Assembly (NCBI RefSeq): GCF_000210295.1
Contig: NC_026741.1
Coordinates: forward strand, 248,001-312,000
Direction of reading: 5' to 3'
Length of the DNA: 64,000 bases
Source of the DNA: Trypanosoma brucei gambiense DAL972
Lineage: Eukaryota; Euglenozoa; Kinetoplastea; Trypanosomatida; Trypanosomatidae
Shown here one piece after another: positions 32,896 through 43,300 of the stretch. Position 1 is the first letter of the stretch. Each line of letters opens with the position of its first letter. The notes below the pieces were generated by a model that was not told the DNA's origin, searched no databases, and saw only the letters and a program-made list of their open reading frames with translations. The translations under genes and the position numbers were made by a program.

Positions 32896-33900
32896 TCAGG
32901 CAGCCGGTAAAAACCACATATAGAGTGACGATATATAAACCATGCGCACCATCGTGAACGCAGCCCCACGATAAAATCCGGCGATCCCCTCCGTCGAAAG
33001 TATGTGATGGAAGCAGTGCCGTGCCGAAGCATAGCGAAGCCCGTCCATCGTAACCGCGATCATCATACGGCGCCTCATCGTGTCGAGGGGATGCAAACCT
33101 AATGTCGATACTGCCGAGACACCGACACCTGCGCCCACTTGCACCACAGTCGCCGTGTAACCCTCGGGCTCGGATGGTAGTCGCGAGAGAACCTGCTGCG
33201 TCAAGCCCGTGTACATGACGCCGTATATTATACTTCCGGTTACATAGAGGCCAAAACCCGCGTAAAGGAGATGTGGGGCCTCACTAAACACAGATTGGGC
33301 AAAGAAGGCCAAACTGTGGCGATAATCATAAAGATCACACGGACTACGCCTCAAATCCACCGCAAGGCGGAAACGTGCAAACTCCAGCGGGTATGACACC
33401 GCAGAAACAGCCAACGCGCCGCATAGAATTGATGCATATGTGGCGGCCGAATGCCCGAATGGGAAAGCCCGTGGGAAATTGTTGTATACCCACATCTGCA
33501 TCGGGCCCCCAAGAAGCATGTGCGCAGCGGTAACGGGAAGCAACGACCCTACTTGAACAAGATTACCACGCCAGAAACTACGAATCCCCTCGATAGAATG
33601 AATGCAACGGAAGCAGTGCCATGAACTGCGGAAAGTACGATCAAGAACACCCGTGCGCTGCAGTTCCTTCTGGCACTGCATAACAAACTTAATACGATCA
33701 AGTGGAGCGACTATAGTACATAAGCAACACTTCTGAACACACGCCACCTGGAGGGACTGCACCGATATGTTGTCAGATGGATCGTTACTAAAGTCGTTGG
33801 GTGCCTCAGACTCCATCCCATTATCCAGAGGAAGTGGATCCCCCAATGCACGTTTCGCCTGCCGCTGGAGCCCGGGCTCCTCACCATCGCCACCAACCAT
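32896..33900 (-). CDS. Mitochondrial carrier family protein, ADP/ATP-carrier-like with altered substrate site
   Basis: The product is 334 residues, with an ATG at 33900. It has the three-fold carrier repeat: P-x-[DE]-x-x-[RK] motifs APLDRIK (65-71), YPLEFAR (170-176) and HPLDTMR (270-276), six hydrophobic segments, and the G-[FY]-[FY]-RG type motif before the even-numbered helices (SFWRGN, GFYRGA). RRRMMI at 276-281 is one residue from the RRRMMM signature of ADP/ATP carriers, and the second repeat (YPLEFARFRLAVD) is also of that type. Compared with the well-studied mammalian carrier, however, K22 aligns with C61, R79 with S119 and R187 with G227; only R279 (R319 here) is kept. It is therefore an ADP/ATP-carrier paralogue of uncertain substrate in the mitochondrial inner membrane. 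The 50-residue N-terminal extension is acidic. Confidence 0.9.
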   Translation of the reverse strand: MVGGDGEEPGLQRQAKRALGDPLPLDNGMESEAPNDFSNDPSDNISVQSLQVACVQKCCLCTIVAPLDRIKFVMQCQKELQRTGVLDRTFRSSWHCFRCIHSIEGIRSFWRGNLVQVGSLLPVTAAHMLLGGPMQMWVYNNFPRAFPFGHSAATYASILCGALAVSAVSYPLEFARFRLAVDLRRSPCDLYDYRHSLAFFAQSVFSEAPHLLYAGFGLYVTGSIIYGVMYTGLTQQVLSRLPSEPEGYTATVVQVGAGVGVSAVSTLGLHPLDTMRRRMMIAVTMDGLRYASARHCFHHILSTEGIAGFYRGAAFTMVRMVYISSLYMWFLPAA

Positions 33901-35115
33901 GGAGGACTAAGAGGCCTTCGACTAAACCAGTGGAAGACGAATGAAAAGTGAAGTAGTGACAGAGCCTCAAAGGGAAGACATTGAACTAAAAAGCAACGAC
34001 GAAGTCAAGGCGAGAACCCATTTCTTCCGGTCGCGCTAGGAAACGGCTTCCCTTTCTTCACCCTCTTCAGAAACATCAGGGGAATACCGTGGGGATCTAC
34101 ACTGCCAATTGAATACATGCACATCACCCCCTGCTGTTCTACCACTCACAACCTGACGCTCGACGAAACACGGGATCCCACTCTGGAGACAGAAAATGGG
34201 GATGAAAATGAGTGGGAGATGAAGGAATCCGAGGTTCCACCATTTGTTCCGTTGCTCCGTCTCCGCGAGCGCGTGTCTGTGCACCTCACACACTCTGTCC
34301 CTCTGCTCATAGCCCCGCATTCGTCTCGCCGACAAGCTTCACCATGTGATGTTGCAGCGCCCCTCCACTTTCAACACCAGTAAGCTCCAACCACTTCCAC
34401 TATTCACACCTTTTGTACCAAGCACTACCAAATGGAAGATGCGGCGCCAGCAGGTGCGAAGAAGATGATATGAAGAGCAGACAAAACAAAATAACGTACG
34501 GACAAGGCAGTGGAGTAGTTTGGAGAGCCCGAGGGGGGGGAGACTGCAGGGCGAGTGTCAATGCACATCATCACATAGGGAAACAGCGAGGGGAAATTAA
34601 AACAGCACCAACTACAATCTCCACGGAGGGGAAGGAAGCTTTCACCCGAGTAACGGGTACTCGAAAAAACCAAACAAAGCACAAGTGCACAACACCTTTT
34701 CCTCACCAGTATATGCGACCCCCACTCATTTGTTCCCGTCAATACGTGTGAAAAGGCCCCTGCAGCAAACCAATGTGACACCTTAAGATAATAGCAAAAG
34801 CTGAAAAACGCCGATATGAAGGTAACTGTAAAATAATTTGAAGGGGCGAACAAAGGGCAACCCGGCAGCAAGAACGGAAGAACAGAAAAACATAACAGTA
34901 AACGAGACCCACAGCAGGGTACACCAAACACAAAGAATGTGCTTCATTAAGGGACTTTCGGCACACCACAGTCCGTCGTGAAGGAACAAAAAAGCAAAAA
35001 AGACCGCATAAGGCATGGAGATCAAGGGTAAGCAAAAAGTTTTTGGCGTGGCCACGCACAAAACCCATCACCGGCCATTTTCCCCTCCCCCCTCGCCGTA
35101 CCTGTCCTTCTCTAA
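33901..35115 (-). other. Intergenic/UTR region without a supported gene
   Basis: A minus-strand pyrimidine-rich stretch ends in AG at 33922-33923, a good spliced-leader acceptor 22 bases upstream of the carrier ATG. It also skips an upstream ATG near 33985. The rest should be the 3' UTR of the SNARE gene. The longest minus-strand frame (34425-34931) starts only at GTG and is Cys/Phe/Ser-rich, so I do not call it. Confidence 0.6.
33922..33965 (-). promoter_or_regulatory. Spliced-leader acceptor of the mitochondrial carrier gene
   Basis: On the minus strand a CT-rich stretch (CACTACTTCACTTTTC onward) ends in GGTTTAG, with AG at 33923-33922, 22 bases before the ATG. Confidence 0.6.
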
Positions 35116-35838
35116 TCATTTTTCAGCGTTTTTTTTCGCCTGCCGTTTTTTGTATATCATGACGCCCATCAAAACTGCCATAGCTACCACCAGAATGCCG
35201 AAAAGGGACAAAAAGCATTTATCACCGGCCAACTGCCTGAAAAACCATCGTACATCCCGCCCTGCTCTATCCAACTGTCCCTGCAGCTCCTCCAAACCCT
35301 CATCGACCTGATACATCTGCTCGGTCTGCCGCTGCAGAGCCTGAAGGGTTTCCTGCCCCGTTTCTTCCGTCATAATCATCACCTTCTCCGTCCGCTGCAG
35401 GGAGACAAGCATGTCCTTCTGAACGTTCACTGCAGCTTCAAGTACCTGCTGCGAGTCCTGAAATCCCGACCCATCCGCCCCACCAGGGCCTAAGAGCTCC
35501 TCCTCCCGCCTTTCGGCATGTGTCTTCTCTAGCGCTACTTTGGTGTGCTTGGCGTAGACATGCTTCTTTATTTCAGCGTCAAGCACACGAATCTTCTCCT
35601 CAGCAGCCCTGCAAACCTTCTCGTAGTGTGACCGCACAGCGGCATCCTCCGTCCGCCGTAGCTCGTCATTTAGCATTTCCACTTTGCTGCGTGCCTCCCG
35701 CATGACAGGTTTCGCCGATAACTCTGCCTGTTTCTTGTCTAGGGTTGTTGAAGCATTGAAGATGGAGTCAGAAGCGTTCACAAGCTTCTCCAGGGCTTCC
35801 TCCACCTCACCCACTAGCTCCTCAACTTTGGACGTCAT
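35116..35838 (-). CDS. NPSN: Qb-SNARE, NPSN (novel plant SNARE)-like
   Basis: The product is 240 residues, with an ATG at 35838. The N-terminal half is a helical Habc-like region (VEELVGEVEEALEKLVNAS onward). A SNARE motif covers about 140-200 (MLVSLQRTEKVMIMTEETG, then LQALQRQTEQMYQVDEGLEEL) with Gln in the central layer region. A C-terminal membrane anchor follows at about 208-229, introduced by the GDKC motif typical of Qb-SNAREs such as NPSN, Vti1 and membrin, with a short basic tail. The spacing and the RQLAGDKCF junction fit NPSN best. NPSN proteins occur in plants and many protists and act in late secretory or cell-division traffic. The SNARE call is strong; the subfamily is less sure. 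Confidence 0.85.
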   Translation of the reverse strand: MTSKVEELVGEVEEALEKLVNASDSIFNASTTLDKKQAELSAKPVMREARSKVEMLNDELRRTEDAAVRSHYEKVCRAAEEKIRVLDAEIKKHVYAKHTKVALEKTHAERREEELLGPGGADGSGFQDSQQVLEAAVNVQKDMLVSLQRTEKVMIMTEETGQETLQALQRQTEQMYQVDEGLEELQGQLDRAGRDVRWFFRQLAGDKCFLSLFGILVVAMAVLMGVMIYKKRQAKKNAEK

Positions 35839-36476
35839 CTGCTTCCTTACCTCTTACCTCAACTATTCTTAATAGTCTCCTGGCGCCTCACACACAAACC
35901 CCGTACACGAGTTAAGTGCCTGTAGTTGGCACACTGCGCCTCCGGTACGGGAAAACGGCGAAGGCTAAGCGCACTCTCCACCCCCACCAAACCTCAAATC
36001 ACTTCTTCCCCAGCAAGCCCCCTGTTTCGCTATTGTCTTCTGATTGTTGATATCTGTTTTCGCCACCCTCTGTGCTTCTCCTCAATTAGAAGACGACGAA
36101 ACGTGTCAGTCTACGTTTTTAGAAAATGGAGAGGATCAGTCAATTTTTTTTTTTTGAGTGCTCTACACGCCCTTCAAGTCCTACGCGCCCGCCAAGCTTT
36201 TGCAGAGGGCCAACCCGACTGAGGAGAACTACTCACTATACTGAATTCAATGTCCGAAGGTGTGCCAACGTGAAATAAATAAAAGGGGGAGAACGATATT
36301 TCAAATGCGTGTGAAGTTGATCGGAAGGAAGGTAAGAGAAACACTAAACGACCAAAATGCAGTTACCGAAGAACGGACTTCGCTCAGCCGTGCACGGCTG
36401 ATAGAATCATAAAATTTTTAACGAAAAATAGAAAAAAAAATGAGTAGGATTGTAAGTCCCAACTGAAGGCAGATTA
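35839..36476 (-). other. Intergenic region between RPL7a copy 2 and the SNARE gene
   Basis: About 640 bases with no gene. The minus strand just before the SNARE ATG ends in GCAG, a possible acceptor directly abutting the start codon, but without a strong tract. The remainder should be the 3' UTR of the downstream RPL7a copy and differs completely from the 3' flank of the other copy. Confidence 0.55.
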
Positions 36477-37307
36477 CTAAGCGGCTTTAGCGGCGGCATC
36501 ATTTCCAGCAGTGCGAGCACGCTTCTTGCGCAGTTCAGCGCGAGACCGGAGCGACAGCTGCAGACCTCCCCATTGGCGACGGATAACGTCACTGCGAGCA
36601 AGGAAGCGGGCATTCACAGAGCGAGTAAGGTTCTTCAGCGCAGCCTGGTCCTCCGCGTTGACGTCAGTAAAGGCAACACACGTGGCGGTTTTGCGACCAA
36701 TCGCATCACCCAGGCGTGCCTTGTCCTTCACGATGGCGTACGGAATCTTGTTGGCGCGGCACAGAGTCGGCATCCATAACACCAACTCAATAGGATCCAC
36801 GTTGTTGGCGATGAGCACAAGGCGCGCCGTCTTCTTTTCAATTGTGCGCGTCACCTCCTGCAGACCACTCACAACGCAGAGAGGGGCTTTCGTTGACACG
36901 GTCCCCTTGGGGTTCTTCTTCTTTTCCTCTGCAACTTTTGTCAAACGATCCCTACGCGCCTTTCGGGTTTCCGGGGCGTACTTCTTAACCAACTTCAGCA
37001 GCTCGTTGCGACTGGAGCGGTCAAGCACCTTTGTGAATTGGTTCAGCGCCGGGGGTACCTTCAAGCGTCGCTGTAGCACGCGCTTCTTACGCTGCATCGT
37101 CACGAACGTGGGCCACCGCATGAATCGTGAAAGGTCACGAGCATAAGGGACATCACGCCCGATACCAAAATCCTTCGGGCGCGCCACGAAGGGTGATGGT
37201 GCTGCAGCAGAAGCCTTTGCCTTTTTCTGGGTAACCTCAGGTTTCTTGTACGGGACCCCAGCCTTTTTGGTGGGCTTTACAGCCTTCTTCACCTCCTTGC
37301 CGGCCAT
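36477..37307 (-). CDS. RPL7A: 60S ribosomal protein L7a (eL8), copy 2
   Basis: The product is 276 residues. Four extra codons upstream begin with GTG, so the ATG at 37307 is the start. eL8 is a structural protein of the large subunit. It contains a basic N-terminal extension (MAGKEVKKAVKPTKK) and an L7Ae/L30e/S12e RNA-binding domain at about 142-225 with the family block ARLVLIANNVDPIELV (161-176) followed by LCRANKIPYAIVKDKARLG. Protein and coding sequence are identical to the copy at 37563-38393, 1086 bases away, while the flanks differ completely. Minus-strand spliced-leader acceptor candidates are AG at 37327-37328 or 37316-37317 after a CT-rich block at 37341-37360. Confidence 0.96.
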   Translation of the reverse strand: MAGKEVKKAVKPTKKAGVPYKKPEVTQKKAKASAAAPSPFVARPKDFGIGRDVPYARDLSRFMRWPTFVTMQRKKRVLQRRLKVPPALNQFTKVLDRSSRNELLKLVKKYAPETRKARRDRLTKVAEEKKKNPKGTVSTKAPLCVVSGLQEVTRTIEKKTARLVLIANNVDPIELVLWMPTLCRANKIPYAIVKDKARLGDAIGRKTATCVAFTDVNAEDQAALKNLTRSVNARFLARSDVIRRQWGGLQLSLRSRAELRKKRARTAGNDAAAKAA

Positions 37308-37562
37308 TTTCTTCACTTACAATCCACTATGTTAATTCAATGAAAGGAGAGGCGAAATGGATATTTTTGTCAATGTTCAAGCGAGTGGCACCGCACACTA
37401 CCTCCTCAGCCAAATTTACACTGCAACAGAAAGTGGCAGCATCGGATAGATCAGCCCAGCATCACATGTTCAAAGGAAAAAAATAGAAAGTAGCACGTAC
37501 ACACACACAACGTAGTAAATGCCAGAATACAGGACAGATGAAAAGCGGCGGGGCACCAACTA

Positions 37563-38393
37563 CTAAGCGGCTTTAGCGGCGGCATCATTTCCAGCAGTGC
37601 GAGCACGCTTCTTGCGCAGTTCAGCGCGAGACCGGAGCGACAGCTGCAGACCTCCCCATTGGCGACGGATAACGTCACTGCGAGCAAGGAAGCGGGCATT
37701 CACAGAGCGAGTAAGGTTCTTCAGCGCAGCCTGGTCCTCCGCGTTGACGTCAGTAAAGGCAACACACGTGGCGGTTTTGCGACCAATCGCATCACCCAGG
37801 CGTGCCTTGTCCTTCACGATGGCGTACGGAATCTTGTTGGCGCGGCACAGAGTCGGCATCCATAACACCAACTCAATAGGATCCACGTTGTTGGCGATGA
37901 GCACAAGGCGCGCCGTCTTCTTTTCAATTGTGCGCGTCACCTCCTGCAGACCACTCACAACGCAGAGAGGGGCTTTCGTTGACACGGTCCCCTTGGGGTT
38001 CTTCTTCTTTTCCTCTGCAACTTTTGTCAAACGATCCCTACGCGCCTTTCGGGTTTCCGGGGCGTACTTCTTAACCAACTTCAGCAGCTCGTTGCGACTG
38101 GAGCGGTCAAGCACCTTTGTGAATTGGTTCAGCGCCGGGGGTACCTTCAAGCGTCGCTGTAGCACGCGCTTCTTACGCTGCATCGTCACGAACGTGGGCC
38201 ACCGCATGAATCGTGAAAGGTCACGAGCATAAGGGACATCACGCCCGATACCAAAATCCTTCGGGCGCGCCACGAAGGGTGATGGTGCTGCAGCAGAAGC
38301 CTTTGCCTTTTTCTGGGTAACCTCAGGTTTCTTGTACGGGACCCCAGCCTTTTTGGTGGGCTTTACAGCCTTCTTCACCTCCTTGCCGGCCAT
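37563..38393 (-). CDS. RPL7A: 60S ribosomal protein L7a (eL8), copy 1
   Basis: This is the upstream member of the tandem pair, 276 residues with an ATG at 38393. It has the same domains as the downstream copy: a basic N-terminus and an L7Ae fold with ARLVLIANNVDPIELV at 161-176. The intergenic stretch to copy 2 is only 255 bases and must hold both a polyadenylation site and a splice acceptor. The two coding sequences look identical base for base. Identity ends one base upstream of the ATG and two bases past the TAG stop. High expression of ribosomal protein genes through gene duplication is common in trypanosomes. Confidence 0.96.
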   Translation of the reverse strand: MAGKEVKKAVKPTKKAGVPYKKPEVTQKKAKASAAAPSPFVARPKDFGIGRDVPYARDLSRFMRWPTFVTMQRKKRVLQRRLKVPPALNQFTKVLDRSSRNELLKLVKKYAPETRKARRDRLTKVAEEKKKNPKGTVSTKAPLCVVSGLQEVTRTIEKKTARLVLIANNVDPIELVLWMPTLCRANKIPYAIVKDKARLGDAIGRKTATCVAFTDVNAEDQAALKNLTRSVNARFLARSDVIRRQWGGLQLSLRSRAELRKKRARTAGNDAAAKAA

Positions 38394-38749
38394 TGTGGAG
38401 TACTATCGTTTCCCGAAAAAGGAGTAACGGAAGTGAGGGGTTAGTAAACAAACCTCTAACAGAAAGCGGCTCAGTGGTGGGCAAACACACGGAGCAATGT
38501 GAACAGAGAGCGTGAAAATGATGTGTATATACCGACAACGAACTATTTGTACAGAAAAGCAAAAACTGCTGTGATTTTGAGTTAGAAACCCTAACACGTT
38601 GAACTAGCGAAAAAAACATTTTTTTAACACCTTTGCTTCATTGGTGCTTAGGATCACACTCCCTAAACATGTAACCCCTACGACCTTTGATTCCATGCAC
38701 ACGGCTGTGCCTCTTCCCTTGACACATGTCCCCATCTGTGTTTACCTTC
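38394..38749 (-). other. Intergenic region upstream of RPL7a copy 1
   Basis: 356 bases without a gene. On the minus strand a pyrimidine-rich stretch at about 38408-38440 is followed by AG at 38403-38404, giving a predicted 5' UTR of only 9 bases after the spliced leader. Confidence 0.6.
38403..38440 (-). promoter_or_regulatory. Spliced-leader acceptor of RPL7a copy 1
   Basis: On the minus strand a CT-rich stretch leads to GATAG (AG at 38404-38403), nine bases before the ATG. This signal is not shared with RPL7a copy 2. Confidence 0.6.
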
Positions 38750-39838
38750 TTAATCACGACCGTTGGGTCTACTAACGATATCCCGCATATTTTGCCCGGG
38801 AGATCCGTTGGAAACTAACAACCGTAGGCCACAGTTTTCTACCTTAGCACTCGCGACATTGTCATCCTTACCCGTGCCATCACCGTTTGTATCACAGCTC
38901 CAGAACTGCATCTCCACATCTCTCTCTATCCTCCTCTTCTCTCGTTCGAGGAAGTATCGGAACACGCGCTGAAAGGCAGATTGCTCACCCTCACCGTAGA
39001 GGTCAGCCTCATCGCTGCTAAAACTTAGCGTGTCCTCGTCAGAAACGAAGTGGGCGTCGTCTCGTGTGCCCCTGTCTGTGCCCCTGCTATGGTTCCTTTG
39101 TAGTGAAGAATCTGTTTCAGAGGTTTTGCCGAGGCTATCGTTATTGGGGAATTTCCCGGTGTGACCGCCACCCCCTCCCCAGGACTCGTTAAACACCTCG
39201 TCATTATTATACGATAAACTAAACCCACTCTCGATTTCAAGCTTATTGCGCCGTCGCAACTCCTTACGTATGTAGTGCCCCCTCCCCTGCCGCCCAGGCG
39301 GGAAAAGACAGAGCTCCTGCGTATTGAGGTTCATGAATCGTACCACCCCGGAAGTGGTACGACACAATACCCATCCATCAGGTACGTCATCGACCAAAAG
39401 CATCTCTTCGATCATGATCAGGAGGTCGTCATCACGCGGGGAGCGCAGCCCAACGCTACAGCGAAACTCTGCTATGTCCCCCACCGATAACATGGTGGCG
39501 GCACCTCCATCGCCGCATCTGCTTCCCTCCGCGTCGCTACCGCCGTCACCGTCCTCGTCTCCGTCAACTTCCTCCTCGATGCGCGTGATCACCACGCATG
39601 GTGGTGGAGCATCACACCCTTTCCACCGCCTAAAGCCAGAAAACTTACGCTCCGCTCGCTTGCGGGCCGCTCGCCGCCATCTTGCTAAGAAGAGCCTCGT
39701 GCGTAAAACCGCCGCATACGCTATGAGACATACGCCACCACCCAGCCAAGGAACCCACTGCGGAACAGTTGACAGCACTGCGCGCCTTGCATCTGAGAGC
39801 GTCTCCGCCTCGTAGAGGTCGTGCCACAGTTTCTGCAT
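38750..39838 (-). CDS. Membrane protein with WW-like motif, function unknown
   Basis: The frame extends to 39952 but starts there at TTG. The first ATG is at 39838 (362 residues), and an acceptor AG at 39930-39931 after a CT-rich tract supports it. A hydrophobic segment at about 27-49 (WVPWLGGGVCLIAYAAVLR) is followed by an Arg-rich patch, so it is probably a single-pass membrane protein with the C-terminal part in the cytosol. An acidic D/E/G linker comes next. At about 151-182 the sequence VPDGWVLCRTTSGVVRFMN, then NTQELCLFPPG, has the spacing of a WW domain (first Trp, central aromatic, Asn, Thr, final Pro), but the second signature Trp is replaced. The C-terminal part is charged, with a helix FQRVFRYFLEREKRRIERD. 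No family assignment is possible. Confidence 0.8.
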   Translation of the reverse strand: MQKLWHDLYEAETLSDARRAVLSTVPQWVPWLGGGVCLIAYAAVLRTRLFLARWRRAARKRAERKFSGFRRWKGCDAPPPCVVITRIEEEVDGDEDGDGGSDAEGSRCGDGGAATMLSVGDIAEFRCSVGLRSPRDDDLLIMIEEMLLVDDVPDGWVLCRTTSGVVRFMNLNTQELCLFPPGRQGRGHYIRKELRRRNKLEIESGFSLSYNNDEVFNESWGGGGGHTGKFPNNDSLGKTSETDSSLQRNHSRGTDRGTRDDAHFVSDEDTLSFSSDEADLYGEGEQSAFQRVFRYFLEREKRRIERDVEMQFWSCDTNGDGTGKDDNVASAKVENCGLRLLVSNGSPGQNMRDIVSRPNGRD

Positions 39839-40370
39839 TACGACAGTGCAGCCGCGCCACCCGCGGCCCAGTGGAAAGTAGCAGTGACAATATGGGTGCG
39901 CAGCTAATAGAAGCGAAAATCGGTGGGAGCTATAAAGAGGAAAGCAGAACAATGCTCACACAAATCCTCCCCTGTTGTAAATCTAAGAGGTAGCAGGGAA
40001 AAAATCATACAGTTATTGAAGCGATGCGGAAACGGTTCGAAGAAAAAACAATTAACGAAGACATCTACCAACTTTTATATGCAGATACATGACCACAGCC
40101 ATGAAAACATCGGCTCCCACACCGAGTCGCCGATCATTGACAATAACAGATACGAAAGAAAGATTTGCTATACATATCCGACGGGAAATAATGGAATACC
40201 CTCCTCGAGGGAGCCAACCTGAGACAACAATGAAAGAAAAAAAGAGACAGCAAACGAACGCACGCCCTCATTGTCAAGTTTCACGGCGCCACGACTACGT
40301 TCACGAAGCAACGCGTCACAGGCATTCACCACAACTATTCAAAAAAAAAAATGAGTCAACCCACCCTCGG
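39839..40370 (-). other. Intergenic region between the dynein and WW-like genes
   Basis: About 530 bases with no gene. It contains the likely spliced-leader acceptor at 39930-39931 for the WW-like gene and, towards 40370, the 3' UTR of the dynein gene, with an A-run near 40340-40350. Confidence 0.6.
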
Positions 40371-43300
40371 TCACGATACGGCTATAAAGAACCCCAAGCT
40401 GTCACCAAGGGTGTCCACCACAGGACCACTGGACGCCAATGCTTTACGCCCACCTCCTCTGCCGCCCGGTGGTCTTTGCCCCACAGATCGCGGGGGTGTC
40501 GCGTTTAACTCCGACCGTTCACAAGCCGGTACTGTGACGTACAGTGGTAGTTCGAATAGGGGCTGCCACACGCGGTTGGTTGCCTCGTCGGGCTTATCGT
40601 CGGGATTCAGGGGGTGACTCACAGCCCACTGTAGATCTAGTCCAACCACCGGCACAGTGGCGACGGACCGTTTTACCACGTCGCAAACCTGAGGGGGTTC
40701 AGGTTCTGTCAAGAAAAGAACGCTATTACACATCGCACTGCCCTCCTGGCGTGGCTCAGAGCCCTTCTTCCCTGAACGCAGGTCCCACAGTACGCCACTC
40801 GGCTGTCGCGAAGCACAGTCTGTAAAATCGCTCTGATATCGAACGGCGATAACGATATCCATATCATGCTTGCTGGCACCTACCTCCTTGTTCCATCTCA
40901 TTTCACATGGCTTCCAACCGGCCTGTATCGATACCTCCCGCTCCAATTGCCGCGAGGGCGCAGCACCAACGAGGAGGACGTCGTCGTGAAGGAGCATGTA
41001 GCGCCGTGTCACTACCAAAACCGCCTCAATGTGGCTCAGCAAATCACCCTTCCGCTCCAACGCATCTGCCAAGAGTATATTGAGCAGGAGCTTTGGATAC
41101 TGCAACGCAGGCAGCCATACACTGAGAACGGACCCGGGCTGCCATCCCCTGAACTGCGCTGTCGCAACTCGCAGCCGTGAGGATAACTCTTTGTGCTGGG
41201 CGCGTTCCAATGCCCTGACAGTTTCCTCTCCATAGACCCCCTCCCACACAAGCAGTAACGATACAGCCGAATTTGACTCAAAGTCTTCATGGGGCTCCGT
41301 TTGAGAAGCACCATCTACCCCACCCTGTGAGCATAATGGTCCATCTGAGGTGCTAAACAGCGGATCAGCCCTCGTAGAGAAAGGAACACCACAAAGGCTT
41401 CTCCGCAAGGCACTACTTGCCATGCTTCGGTATGTCACAATCGTGTGGTCGTCTCCACAAAGATGGAGGAAACTTTTGTCGGAACGACGCAGAGTCGCCA
41501 TGAAGACCTCATCAGTTGGCTTCTCCCTGAGAAGCTCGTCCAGTGCAGTGCTGTAGCACAAACGCCCGTCATCCCTCAGCATCAACAGGGGACCACGCTC
41601 GTACAGCATGTTTTCAATTAGCAAACAACCTTGATGTCTTTCGCTTCGAGATGTGTACACGAGGTAGGCCACTTTATTAAAGAGACGGTACAGCCGCTCA
41701 CTAATTGACCTCCTCTGCAAGGTTGCGCTCTTCAGCTCCGTACTTGACACAGTGTGGGTTGCGGCGTGTAAAGTAGTGGATGGGTGCCTCTTGGATGACG
41801 GCTCCTCCTCCTGTGGGTCATCTAGCTGTTTGAGCGAAACGAGACGCAGGATGAGAAGAAGATCATCAGTGTTGATGTCCGTCCGATACAAATCAGTGAA
41901 TACGTTGTCAAGTCCCCTATCCTCCACAAGAGCACGCTGGACAGCACCCCCAGCACTGATTCCGGCGTGTAGCTCGAGGACATAGCCCAACGGCGTAACC
42001 ATGGTGTTGCCCCGGTCGCCTCTCTTGCAGGAGTCCAAGTGACTGCAACTGACCCCCGATTTGGTACATTCCCTCTCAAGAAGAAGTGTCACACCCTCTC
42101 TTTTCCACGGTGGAGCAAACACCTTCCCCCCAATGACGGAAAGCAACTGGTGCCGCGGTGACACCGAATCCACTACTACGGGAAAGCACCACTCCTGCAT
42201 GGCGCGAACCACGTTATTCCGTACCATATTAGGGGCGCCCCTAACAGTGCAACACAGTACAACAGGTGTGCGTGTCGAGTGGCCACCACCCCGGAGTAGA
42301 CCCCATATCCCGTACCGCCATAAGGCAGAGAACCTGCTTGAAATTGCTTGCAGGAATGACGCCTCCTCAGACACGCCAGCTGGCGGCACAAACACGGCCA
42401 TAACGCAGTGGCCACGCACAACGTGGGTAGGAGGTTGTTGAAATGAATGACTGACATAACCCACAAGCTGATCCAAGTCCCTTACATTGGTTACGGTGAG
42501 GTACTGAAAGAAGAAACTAGCCGAGTTCGCACGCTGCCTAACATAACCGACCAATTCATGTGTGTTGGCTCCCTTCAGAAGCAATGGAATCGATGTGTTC
42601 CCGGAAAACTGCCACCATTCTTCACTATACCGCAGATTAGTGCACTGACTGTCAAGGGAGTCGTATATGGACAAACCCCCCTCTTCCGTGACTTTCTTCT
42701 TCACCGATGTGAAAAACGCGGCATAGAGGTCAGAAGCAACCGCATCGCATGCCCTGTGGTTCAGCAGCATCCACTGTTGAAAAAGGAAACGGATTAATTC
42801 TTCACCAGCTTTCAACACCCATGAAGTATTTGTATCCTTAACGAAGAGCGTGCTCTCCAAACTCAGACCGCTCTCGGTGTCATCAAGCGTGGAGTTATCA
42901 CGGGCAATACTATTTAGCAACGGATCCATTGATGATTCGTACAGGTTCCTTACTGTCTGCTTATCAGCAGCAATATTTTGCCGAGTGAGCAGCCGGTTCA
43001 GTACATCGTATTGTTGGGAAGTGAGAAAGGTGATGTGGGAAGAATACAGCACACCCGAGTGAGCCAACATAAAGCCGCAGCTGTGCACCACGGTGGACAG
43101 AATATACCATGCGAAGATGCCACGCAGTTCCATGGGCCAGCCGGAAGCCATCACATCCACAAGGCTCTCAACGAAGTTTACCGTTGCATAAAAGTCTCTC
43201 TGTGGTGGTGGTAGCTTGTCAAAAGTTCCAGGTGATATGCGACGCACGTAGGCACTCGACAAGTTTGTTGCACCCACAATGAACGGTTCCAGCATGCGCC

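Noticed and set aside
34425..34931. 168-codon minus-strand frame between the carrier and SNARE genes
   Set aside because: It starts at GTG, is Cys/Phe/Ser-rich as in translated UTR, and has no recognisable domain.
36511..37146. 211-codon plus-strand frame, repeated at 37597-38232
   Set aside because: It is the antisense shadow of the RPL7a coding sequence and is duplicated only because that sequence is; no splice signal or family match.
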